DNA of 64,000 nucleotides, from positions 51,552-115,551 of the forward strand of contig VTPC01000647.1 of NCBI GenBank assembly GCA_011009095.1. Reading direction: 5' to 3'. The notes below the pieces were generated by a model. That model made no database searches. It was not told where the DNA came from and saw nothing but the letters and a program-made list of their open reading frames with translations. Shown piece after piece: positions 11,886 to 21,605 of the stretch. A program made the position numbers and the translations under genes. This stretch comes from Ignelater luminosus. Its lineage: Eukaryota; Arthropoda; Insecta; Coleoptera; Elateridae. Each line of letters begins with the position of its first letter. Positions within the stretch are counted from its first letter, which is position 1.

Positions 11886-13197
11886 GGGTTAGTCATATGA
11901 AGTGTCCCCATCTATTGGCAATTCACAGCTGTCAAACCGTTCATGACAGCTGCGCCAAAATTGTTCCGATAACAGCTCAATACATTGTTTACAAGCCACC
12001 AGAAGCATTTGCGTATCGGTCAAATAGAAAAAAAGTTATTCGTGATGGAATTCAAACGAAATAGTGTGATTGCTCTATATTTGGCTGGAAAATCCCAATC
12101 AGCTATTGTGCGTGAGCTCGAACACATCAAAGTGAATAGGAAGTTTGTGTATCGCACCATAAATCGTTACAATGAAACTGGCAGCGTTGTAAAACGCTAT
12201 GGAGGTGGACCGAAAAAAACAGCAACATCACCAGAAATGGTTCGAAAGGTGAAGAAGCGGCTTGAGCGAAATCCACGACGTAGTGGTAATCAAATGGCAA
12301 AAGAACTGAATATATCACAATCATCCATTCGTCGCATACTACAAAATGAGCTCCAAGTTAAGGCCTACAAGAAACAAAAAGCGCATGATCTTACACCGAA
12401 CCAGAAGAAAGTTCGATTCGAAAGAGCTAAGGAGTTGCTTCGCTTGGCCGCGAGTGGCGAATTTCCGAACATTGTGTTCTCTGATGAGAAAAATTTCCCA
12501 ATCGAACAATTCGTAAACACCCAAAATGATCGTGTTTACTTGACAGAGCGCACGTACGAAAATTTGAAACATCGATTGGTGACCCGAAGCAATTACCCAT
12601 CGCAAATAATGGTCTGGGCAGCTGTAACAGCTACTGGGCGCTCTCCACTCGTTTTCATCGAGCCTGGTGTCAAGGTCAATGCGACTTATTATCGGGAAAG
12701 TGTTCTGGAAGCTGCTCTGAAGCCGTGGGCACGTAAACAATTCGGTCATGCGGATTGGACATTCCAACAAGACTCAGCACCGGCTCATAAAGCTCGTGTG
12801 AACCAAGAATGGCTGAAAACCAACGTTCCAAGGTTCATTTCTTCCACACAATGGATCTCGAATTCGCCAGACGCAAATCCTATGGACTATTCCATCTGGT
12901 CCATCCTCGAGAGCAAAGTGCGCGCAAAAAAACACGCCAGTATGGATGCTCTGAAACAATCACTCAAACGTGAATGGGCCAAAATACCACTAGAGCACAT
13001 TCGGGCAGCCTGTGAGTCATTCCCCGGCCGTCTCAAGGCAATAATCCATGCGAAAGGTGGCCACATCGAGCCAAAGTAGCTCGATTCTGAATTCCTGATT
13101 ATTTTCCAACATTTTTGTGCTTTTATCAATAAAAAAAGTATTTCACACCACATTTTCTGACCGTTTTTCTATGGGACACTTCATATGACTAACCCTG
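11886..13197 (+). mobile_element. intact mariner-like (DD37D) transposon
   Basis: The 1312-bp element has 25-bp inverted terminal repeats that match exactly (11886-11910, starting cagggttagtcatatgaag, and 13173-13197). Each is flanked by TA (11884-11885 and 13198-13199), the Tc1/mariner target. It holds one full-length transposase frame and a downstream AATAAA near 13127. Everything needed for an autonomous element appears present. Confidence 0.93.
11985..13079 (+). CDS. DD37D mariner-like transposase, intact
   Basis: A 364-residue uninterrupted frame; a second methionine 20 codons in (MEFKRNSV) gives 344 residues, nearer the usual family size. The N terminus holds two helix-turn-helix units (around YLAGKSQSAIVREL and NQMAKELNISQSSIRRIL) separated by a GGGPKK hook, the paired-like DNA-binding region. 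The catalytic triad is visible: D in VFSDEKNF, D in FQQDSAPAH, and D in DANPMDYSIW. Thirty-seven residues separate the second and third aspartates by direct count, which places it with the DD37D (maT-type) group rather than classical DD34D mariner or DD34E Tc1. No stop or frameshift is seen, so the enzyme may be functional. Confidence 0.9.
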   Translation: MFTSHQKHLRIGQIEKKLFVMEFKRNSVIALYLAGKSQSAIVRELEHIKVNRKFVYRTINRYNETGSVVKRYGGGPKKTATSPEMVRKVKKRLERNPRRSGNQMAKELNISQSSIRRILQNELQVKAYKKQKAHDLTPNQKKVRFERAKELLRLAASGEFPNIVFSDEKNFPIEQFVNTQNDRVYLTERTYENLKHRLVTRSNYPSQIMVWAAVTATGRSPLVFIEPGVKVNATYYRESVLEAALKPWARKQFGHADWTFQQDSAPAHKARVNQEWLKTNVPRFISSTQWISNSPDANPMDYSIWSILESKVRAKKHASMDALKQSLKREWAKIPLEHIRAACESFPGRLKAIIHAKGGHIEPK

Positions 13198-13499
13198 TAC
13201 TCATCTAAATTTCTATTCTCTCTTTCTACTCAAATTCAATCCTTGTTCCTGGTTGATTCTGATCCCTTGTCCTTACCATTACCACTTCTATTACTTGTAC
13301 TACTTGAAATGCTGTCTTCTTAAGACTTAAGGGTTTTATATATTTATGAAAGACAGATGAGAACTGTAATTTTAATTTTCACCTTAATTGTGAATTACTC
13401 GTCAATTATCACAAAAAACCCAATAAAACCCACTTATAAAACCCAGAAACACCCAGTAGGCTGGACTTTTTATATAAAATCCGGGTTTTTCCAACCCTG
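13198..13499. other. no gene recognised
   Basis: Non-coding. The 13405-13498 part contains repeated AAACCCA-type motifs and ends ...ttttccaaccctg, resembling a transposon end abutting the LINE relic, but no second end was found. Confidence 0.35.
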
Positions 13500-14715
13500 C
13501 TAGTAACGCCAGATAATTGAAATATATTACTCCACGGAACATATTGAAGATCAGGATGAAATCAATCAAAATTAAAATACTTAAAAATGCGTATGTTTTA
13601 TCAATAGGACTTGAATTAGTGAAGCTGCTGCTATGTAAAATACTGTATAGTGATCAGAAAATTCAACTGTATCAATAACTCATGCCTTTATGATCTTTGT
13701 AGATCTTTTGTTATAATGAAATTCAACAAAGATGAAGTGGTACAGATAACACTCGTAGGATTCTCAATGACCTGATTTAAATCCAAAGATTTTAAAGTGG
13801 AGAATAAATATAAATAATATTTAAGGGGTTGTTATTGTCCAAATAATTAATATTAAAATCACCTGCACAAAACTAAGTCATAAGTGGTTACAAAATTGGT
13901 CAATACATTTTTCAAAAAATCTAAAAAAATTGTTTTAAAGAACTTGGAGAATAATAGACAGCACCTACTACAGCTGATTTTTTATTAAATGAATTTACTC
14001 TTGCATTTAGAATGATAAAGTGTAACATTAAATATTTCTTTAATATACACTGGCGAGCAAAAAACTTAGGTCACTTTGAAATTGTGATGTTCTAAGCTTA
14101 TGTTTTCAAATTGTACATCATTGTACTAGTAGGCGCTGAGTCATTAGTTTTCGGAGAAATATTATCTATGAGTATGGAGAAGACCAGGAGAAAAATATGC
14201 TCCAGTTTGTATTGACGAGCCACTTCCATTTAACGGTGGGTCGGTTATGGTTTCGGCAGGAATCTCTTCACAAGCATGCACAGAGTTAGTCTTCATACAG
14301 AATGGCTCCCTAACAGCTCACAGGTACATTATACGGAAGTTCTAAAAGATCATGTTATGCCTTTCATGCTCACCATGGACGAGTATGGCATTTTCGTGCA
14401 AGATGATGCGAGAGTTGTCAAAGAATATCTAGATGAGGTGGGCATTAGGCGATTTGATTGGCCAGCACTCATGCTTTCCGATTCAATATTGACTATTAAC
14501 AATGAATTACAATTTTCAAATATAAACTTAAAAAAATAACAAAAAAGCAACACAATTTCAAAGTGACCTAGATGTTTTGCTCGCCAGTGTATATCATGAC
14601 ACCTCCCATCTCTATCCAAGCGTATTATTTTATATCTATCTATACTGACAACAATATCTGGAATATTTTAGAAACCATTCACGATTACGTAATGTTCTAG
14701 TTTGTTGTTACATAA
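13500..14715 (-). mobile_element. LINE endonuclease fragment (copy 2), interrupted
   Basis: On the minus strand this stretch, once the nested Tc1 relic is ignored, reads as decayed APE endonuclease of a non-LTR retrotransposon. From 14715 down it parallels the copy at 1768-1955, then continues with VVGAVYYSPSS, a GDFNINYL catalytic-domain motif near 13855, and a VIENPTS...SSLLNFIITKD block near 13720. Stops and frameshifts are frequent. A reverse-transcriptase piece of a LINE follows on the opposite strand at 14750. Confidence 0.72.
14048..14589 (+). mobile_element. Tc1-like relic nested in the LINE
   Basis: The terminal inverted repeats are about 40 bp, starting cactggcgagcaaaa, with a few mismatches. 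TA lies on each side. The interior (about 540 bp total) holds only a remnant of a Tc1-type transposase: a stretch reading GGSVMVSAGISS-like at about 14230-14270, then YTEVLKDHVMPF, FVQDDARVVKEYL and VGIRRFDWPA. In Tc1 families the corresponding motifs are MVWAGI, FQQDNARPHTA and DWPARSPDLNPIE. The element is internally deleted and cannot make an active enzyme. Confidence 0.88.
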
Positions 14716-14749
14716 GGTAAGAAAAACAGCACACGTCGAAATAACCATT

Positions 14750-14935
14750 GTCTAAGATGATGAAGTCATTTCAGTTGCTAAATGCATAAAGAATCTTGGT
14801 GTGTTAATTGATAATAAACTTACTTTTACTAATCAAATTAATTGTATTTTATCCAAACTCTTCGAGAAATTGCCTATTAATTTTAGGAAACTATCTTGTT
14901 AGATTAGTTTTCATCCAGAACTACCAAATTTGTTA
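14750..14935 (+). mobile_element. LINE reverse-transcriptase fragment
   Basis: Plus-strand translation gives VAKCIKNLGVLIDNKLTF followed by TNQINCILSKLF. This matches the conserved stretch after the RT palm of jockey/CR1-type LINEs (V..KNLGV.ID..L.W..). It breaks down by about 14935. It is in the opposite orientation to the adjacent endonuclease fragment. Confidence 0.7.
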
Positions 14936-16299
14936 TAACAGCTGATTGGCCCTATAGTTACCAAGATTCTGGAACGTTTTAGAAGACAAACTAACTTTTC
15001 AGTAAGATGGTGCACTACTGGATTATGATGTTACGTGCGACAGTCCTTAGATGGATATTTTCATGAGCATTATATTGGCAGAATAGCTTCCATATAGTGG
15101 TCAGCTGGTAGACCATCTGATCTAACTTCCTCAGATTCTCTTTGTTAAAACACCTCATATCAAGATTTTACGCCGTTCAGTTTGAAAATCTGGAAGATTT
15201 GCAACAGAATCGAAACGAATTGCCAATTATTGACACCAGATATGCAAACAGGCTTTATTAGTGATGGGGATCATTTGGAGCAACAGGTTTGTTAATTTGA
15301 AGTGTTTTGTTTTTCTTATTTTTTCTAAATTGTAAATCTAAGAAGCAGTTACTCAAGAATTAATCGACAGAGTTTGAAAAACTGTAGGTGGATGATACAT
15401 TTAAAAGGTCTTTTAGATGTGGCACTTAACTGATACCCCATGCTATTTAAAGTTTCTAAAGGGTTAAAGGGACTGCACGAAGGTGGAGTTTGAAGTATGA
15501 ATCTGTTCTCAAAACTGGTCCACCTCAAAATCAAAATTAACCCGTTTTGTCAATTTTCTGAAAATTAATTTTATAGTGCTTTTTCGAAAGGTCGAGTTTT
15601 CGTTGAAACACCGTGTATAATAATTACAGTGAATTGATTTTTGCAATTAATAGTAATTTTTAAATGACAAGTCTGCGAAGTGCAACACTTGAATTTTTTC
15701 CAGTTTTATATTGGGTGTACCACTCAGTTTCTGTTTCCTTCTTCACGAAATTTAAAACTGAACTTATGGTGCTGTAATAACTGTATTATTACTTAACTAA
15801 AAGAAAATCAATAAAGTAGGGTTTAATCAATGGAAGTATTTAGTTAAAAGGCTCTTTACCACTTTCGTTGTGTAATACAAGATTAGTTTTTTTTCAATGT
15901 TTACTAATAATATAGGAATTTTAGAAATTACTGCAGCTACAGAGATGGTTAAATTGCAAGAGAATTACAGTTTTATGAGCTAAATTCAATGCAGTTTTTG
16001 TTTTGAAAAAAAAGTTCATCGTTTACTAGATACCTTGAAAACATTAACTTTTTATAATTTTTTAAATGCCTCTAGCTCTGTTAATATTGATTTTACGAAA
16101 AAAGTGCATAGACAAAAGTAGTAGATAATTATGTTTTTAATAAGACAGTCAAATTCAACTTTTAAAGTGACCTGTCATTCTTGAATTATGACAAATTTGA
16201 GTTTGTTTAAATATAAATTTTAGTTACCCATTGTCTCATAAAAAAGATTTTTTTAAATCTTAACAGCGATATAAAACTCGATATCGTTATTTCAGTAAA
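14936..16299. other. no gene recognised
   Basis: AT-rich DNA with decayed reading frames. It may include further LINE 3' sequence near 14990-15290, but no motif is clear. Confidence 0.4.
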
Positions 16300-16630
16300 T
16301 GAGGAAGTTGTAGTTTTTCTCTTTTAATTTGAATTTAATATGGATAGCCGTGGAAGCTATGGAAACAATTGTTATTAACGCAAACAATAACTTTGACTTT
16401 TATTTGCAACTAACGTCATTTCTTTTAAGACTTTTGTAGTTCACTATTAAGCATAGATTTTTTAAATCAAGAAAAACGTCATATTCGCTGTTATAAAAAT
16501 TCTGAACGAGTTGCAAAATAATTTGATCGTCAGTCATAAGTTCTCTGTTTCTTAAAATAAACAATTATTGTTTCCATGGCTAGCTATGTTAAATTAAAAG
16601 AGAAAGAACGCCACAACGTCTTTATTTCAT
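16300..16630. repeat. foldback / MITE-like inverted repeat
   Basis: Arms 16300-16376 and 16560-16630 are imperfect inverted copies, sharing ttctcttttaattt, a tagctatggaaacaatt-like block and a gttgtgg/gttgtag block. The spacer is about 180 bp. No coding capacity. Confidence 0.6.
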
Positions 16631-19600
16631 ATAATTGTTTTTCACAATGATTGCAATTTCTTTTCACTTGCTCTTTCACACTGACTTTAAGAGAAAGTAA
16701 TACACACATTTGAAGATTTGCTCAGAATTTACATACTATATATAAATAGATTTAAAATTATTACCTTGTATAGCTTGTATTAAAGTATCTCTATCATTTT
16801 AGAACAATCCGTACCATCTTGATATCATTATTAGGTTTCATAAATTATAATGCGTCTATAATTGCATTTAATAGTTAAGGAATTATAACTAATCAGTGTT
16901 TGTTAGTGCACAGACCTTACGAAGTTCAATGTACCTAAAGAAAATGTTTTAAGATTAAAGCAAATTCTTTTTAATTCAAATGTGATTAGTTATCGAAAAA
17001 TATAGTGTGTGTACAAAAATTCGTTCTATAAAAACTCAAGTCTTTAGGTTAACTTACTTCCAGTTATAAAGAGCGTGCTATATAGCTGAAATACCTAACG
17101 TTGGAAGAAGTCAAAGAAACTTGTAATTCGACGTATCTTAGCTACAGATCATACCCCGTATAGTAAGAAGTAGTTTTAAAACGCACAGAAGACATTTCCC
17201 TTAACTTTTCTTAATAAGGGTTGTTGATATATTGACAAATAATTACGTTTCGGTCAAAAGTTAACGTGTGTACACGCAACTTTGAAGATCGATAACTCCC
17301 TAACTAAAACCAGTTCCATTTAAAAAAATACTTCTCTAGTCACCAAAACTGATGACGAAAGTCTGTCATAGCTCCGGATGGGCTATATTGGTTTTTCGGC
17401 ATCATTAACCCTACAGCTAATGAAATAATAATCAAACCCATAATTTCAATTTCACAGCTCACTCGGATATACCTACAACCAAAAAGGAGAAGAAAGAATA
17501 CAGCCATGTAACGTATCAACCAAGCCAGAGTCAAGACTCTTCTTAAGCACTGCAAATTGCTAAGGGGACATCGTTTTGAAGATTCTCAATTGTTACATGT
17601 TTATCTACATCTGCAGATGATTTGCCATTTTATCTGCTTCGTATAGTCTAGACTCTTGAAGCGATTTTAACAAAATTTACCACCTTCACCTACTCATAAA
17701 TCATAAATCATATTATCCACAATCAAACTCTAAAATCCATCATTACTCTCATCAATTCAACTTCCAATAAATTATAATCCATCAATAATTCTAACTCCAA
17801 TAAGTTATTCTTCAAAACCCTCTTCTACCACCAGCTCGAACTCGATTACCACCTCGTCAATCACCGCCGTCGTCCACAGCAAGCAAGAAATCCACAAGTC
17901 AACAAATACCAGTAATCCGAAGAATCAGAATTCCAGTCTCAACCAACTATCAAGAACTGCCGCGACGCCAACAAAATCATCATCTTAAAAATCCACGTGC
18001 CTCTCAAGCCAACTTTACTACCTTGCCAACGCCGACGACTTCAAGAACAACATCCATCAAACCGAAGCGTCGATTACTGTATCATCATTCACCGAATACC
18101 ACTCCATGGACTGAAGAAAGGTCAAACGACCTCTAAAGCCGCTGCGCCTCCGGCACAGCAAAAGCGATGATTTCTGTTTCTGTCCCAAATACAAATGAGT
18201 CTTGAGTTGTCATAAGGTAGTTTCGTAAAGCGGGCAACAGGCAACACCATACTAGCACACTCAATATTTTAAAAACTTCTAAAACAACCCCTTATCAGTT
18301 ACAAAGTCTGGAGGACATTTAGGTGTAAAACAATTCTATTAACAAAACGCATACTATATCTCATTTCAGACAATACCAAACCACTCTTTTACTCCTAAAC
18401 TTCGCCACTTGCTTTCAGTCTGTTACCATCTTTTTTGTATACAGCTCTATTTCAAACAACTTGTTACAATAGAACCGCAACGCCCAAGGTATAGAAATTA
18501 AAGTTTCAATCTTTTCTAGTCACAAAGCTACAACTCATGAGTTTCTGCCGATCCATCAACGGTGGTAAGTTCAAGATCGGTCATAAACTATGTTTTTAGA
18601 TTATTACACTTGCATTGTGATCTGCTGAGAATAATTTATCTTAATCATCAGCTTAGGTTTTGTTAAGTCGATTACCATTCAATTAATTAAGTTTAATTAA
18701 CTTTTCGGTCACATGTAGCTTTCTGATAAATCATCAAAAGACATTTTCCTTTGGTAAATCAAAGCTTGCCTACCTATGGTTCAGTTGTTTAGTTGCATTG
18801 TTTTATAAAGATTACTTTGTGTTTACTTGAATTGCGTGTTGTCTTCTAAAATCAAATAAAACATTCCTAGAAGCAATTACCTACATAAACTATACGTAAA
18901 CACTCTACAAAAATAACAGTAATAAAGAGATAAGTATGTCGTAGACTACAGATAGTGAAAAGTGAATAGATTTGTAGTCAGTAGTAATAAATACCTTCCC
19001 CTATCTAGATCTACACTCTTAAAACCAGATTTCTGGCTTGTGTTCTGAAGATCCCACGGCGCAGCATATTGATAAAGAAAGGATCTCATAATTTCCATTT
19101 TTACATAATTCAGCAACGATTAAATGTCTTATGATGTTATTGCAATTAATCATGAGGAGATTTCCGTAAAGGCATAATCCCAAGGCGTGAGCCAATGTTT
19201 CCTTCTCTACACTGGGTACCGTCTTGGAATCTCCCCGGTATTCCTCTTAAATTAACTACGCGGCCAGTCATCTTAATGGTTTCTTTCCATTCACTCGATG
19301 GTAGTCCACGTTGTGGTATAGCCCATGAATTTTTTAGGGTATACTCGACGTATAACGAACTTCAGTACCCTTTTTTCTTAATTACCGCCCGTTCTAAAAT
19401 TCCAGTTTTCTAAGAATTACTCGAAGTTTTTCTCCAGAATAAAACCATTTATCTTCACTAAGTTCAAAGTTAAATTTATTAAAGCATTTTCTGGCGTTCA
19501 CGTCGAGACTTTGCATTTTAGACAATAAGTTGACTTCTTAATTCTTTACAACTATTAAAACTTTGGATAAAAGCCTTCCACGAAGACTTAAAAACTTTAA

Positions 19601-20470
19601 CCATAGAAGACCTGTGTACCATGTTATAAGGAATATCACAAGACAACTCCAAAGATGTTTGGTGGCCTACATACATAAGCTTTACTGGCATCCACCAGCA
19701 ATAGAGCGATACTTAAATTTTTCTTTTTTTAGCGTCTTGTAATCTTCTTACGATAGAACATGTTGAAATAGGCCTCCAATTTTTTATAATTTTATTATCA
19801 TCAGTTTTATAAATCAGAATCATTCGTATTGATAGAATGTAACCAAATCTTGATATTACTGTTCCCAATTGTGAAATGATATCAATAATCTTTTTTATTC
19901 TTTAGTGTTCCAGCAATAATCTTGTCAACTTTAAAGATAAATCAACCTCTTTCGATGTAATAATGCGATTATTATTATTTCTGCACCTATCTTCTTCTGT
20001 AATTCTTGAAGGGTAGCTCTCCAAGACGTTACTATTCTCTACAGAAAAGCGGTTGTTAAAAACTCAAAGATATTTTCATGAGATACAGTGCAGATTTTTT
20101 GTTTACCACCATTTACAATTTTTGCAGATTTTTGGAATCTTTCATGTTTTATTTTTAGAAAAGTCTTTTTTATTTTTTCGCAATTCATATTAAAATCTAG
20201 AGGCTGGTTATTTAGGACCTGGCAATTTATAACTTATAATTTAAGGTAAGAAGAGAATAAATTTATTTGCTGTTTTGTCGAAAGAGGTGAAGTCATCAAA
20301 ATCTTTTGAGAAAAGCCATGTTCACTGAAAAAAATAAATTCATAGTAGTTCCAGAAACTTGTGGTAGAATTTTTTTGGTGCATAAAACAGTAGCACAATT
20401 ATCTACTACTATTTAGTCATTTTTTATATACCTATAGATGAGTTCATGTCATTAGTAATAGACTGGTACA
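16631..20470. other. no gene recognised; includes a C-rich, G-poor tract
   Basis: No convincing coding region. The segment 17650-18130 is strikingly rich in C and A and poor in G on this strand, which could be a retroelement untranslated region or degraded low-complexity sequence. A frame at 19195-19413 has no recognisable domain. Confidence 0.4.
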
Positions 20471-20598
20471 TGGATTTTTGGAGAATCGTAAAGTATGTGG
20501 AACTTAAGAAGTTGATTGGATTCTTAAATCTGATGATTTCTCAAAGCATGTCAAATAATTACCCAAGAAAATACTGGCTACAACAGAAAGAAGATTGA
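20471..20598 (+). pseudogene. possible piggyBac-type transposase scrap
   Basis: One frame reads VELKKLIGFLNLMISQS followed by YPRKYW. This resembles the ELKxFIGLLxLMG...YW segment of piggyBac-family transposases. It ends at a stop shortly after and no flanking TTAA pair was found. A weak call from motif resemblance only. Confidence 0.3.
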
Positions 20599-20894
20599 TA
20601 CACAGATCTTTATTTTACCACAAGAGCTCCCCGGTTGCTAATACATGTCAACCGATTCACAACTAGTGATTACACAGTGCCTCAAAATGAAGTGTAAGCG
20701 TTCTTAAATAGAATCTCTCAACATAGAATGGTAATATCTGACCAAAATAGTTTACTCCCCCCCAAATATTCCGCTAGATTAGGTCAAATAAAGTCCAAAT
20801 AGTGTAATATTAATTATATGATTTCTTCATATTATTTCAAGCTTTTTCAGCTGTAACTCGCGAACGGTAAGATATTTTATTATACTGTCTCAGG

Positions 20895-21053
20895 CATGGG
20901 CGTCCTCTTGATGATTTCCAGGGGGGGGGGGCAACCAACAAATTTATAATATAAGCCATATATAAATACGTGTAGAGATAGAAAACGAGATACGATTGAA
21001 AAATCCAGGGGGGGGCAAACGCCCCTCCTTGCCCATAGGAGCGGACGCCCATG
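20895..21053. mobile_element. 159-bp hAT-type MITE with 8-bp target duplication
   Basis: The termini are catgggcgtcc and its exact complement. They are bounded by the direct repeat GTCTCAGG at 20887-20894 and 21054-21061. An 8-bp duplication is the hAT signature. The inside includes runs of G (9-11) at both shoulders and no coding region. Confidence 0.82.
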
Positions 21054-21379
21054 GTCTCAGGCGAAGTTGTAGCCCAAGTCAGAAGAAATAGCCCTGCTAC
21101 ACATTTAGTTTAAAATACTTACTCTTTTGGTTTCAAAAATAATCCCAAAGTGCATGGGTGCACGTGATCCATCTGTATGTATATTTATTGTATGCGGGTA
21201 AACCCATAAGGAATAAAATTCCCTTGATGTTAGTTTAATGAATTTATATCTTCTATAAATAAAGGGTCTTCTTGGACTGGCATGTACCTCTATTTCCAAC
21301 GAACTCCCATAGAAGTCGTTACTGAATTTGCGAAGTCTGTCTGTCCGCATTTTTTTAAATTATGAAATTTTGACTTCAG

Positions 21380-21605
21380 ATTTGGATTCTACATCAAAAA
21401 CTAAGAACACGTGGTGTTTTCGTTTTTTGATATCTCTTCGGAAACATGGTCAAAATGGCCGCCGAAATTTGAAAAATCTTCAAAATTTCTTTTACATTAG
21501 TGGTATTCTCCATCAAAAAATAAGACATACAAATAGTTTTAGTTTTTTGATATCACTTCGGGAACATGGTCAAAATGGCCGCCGAAATTTAAAAATTTTT
21601 TAAAA
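21380..21605. repeat. tandem duplication, unit about 120 bp
   Basis: Two copies share a catcaaaaa(c/t)taag start and the core catggtcaaaatggccgccg, offset by about 120 bp. They are diverged but clearly related. Confidence 0.85.

Noticed and set aside
12339-12770. 143-codon minus-strand frame
   Set aside because: Antisense shadow of the DD37D transposase.
19195-19413. Possible retroelement 3' piece
   Set aside because: Composition differs from the flanks, but no reverse transcriptase, integrase or terminal repeat was found.
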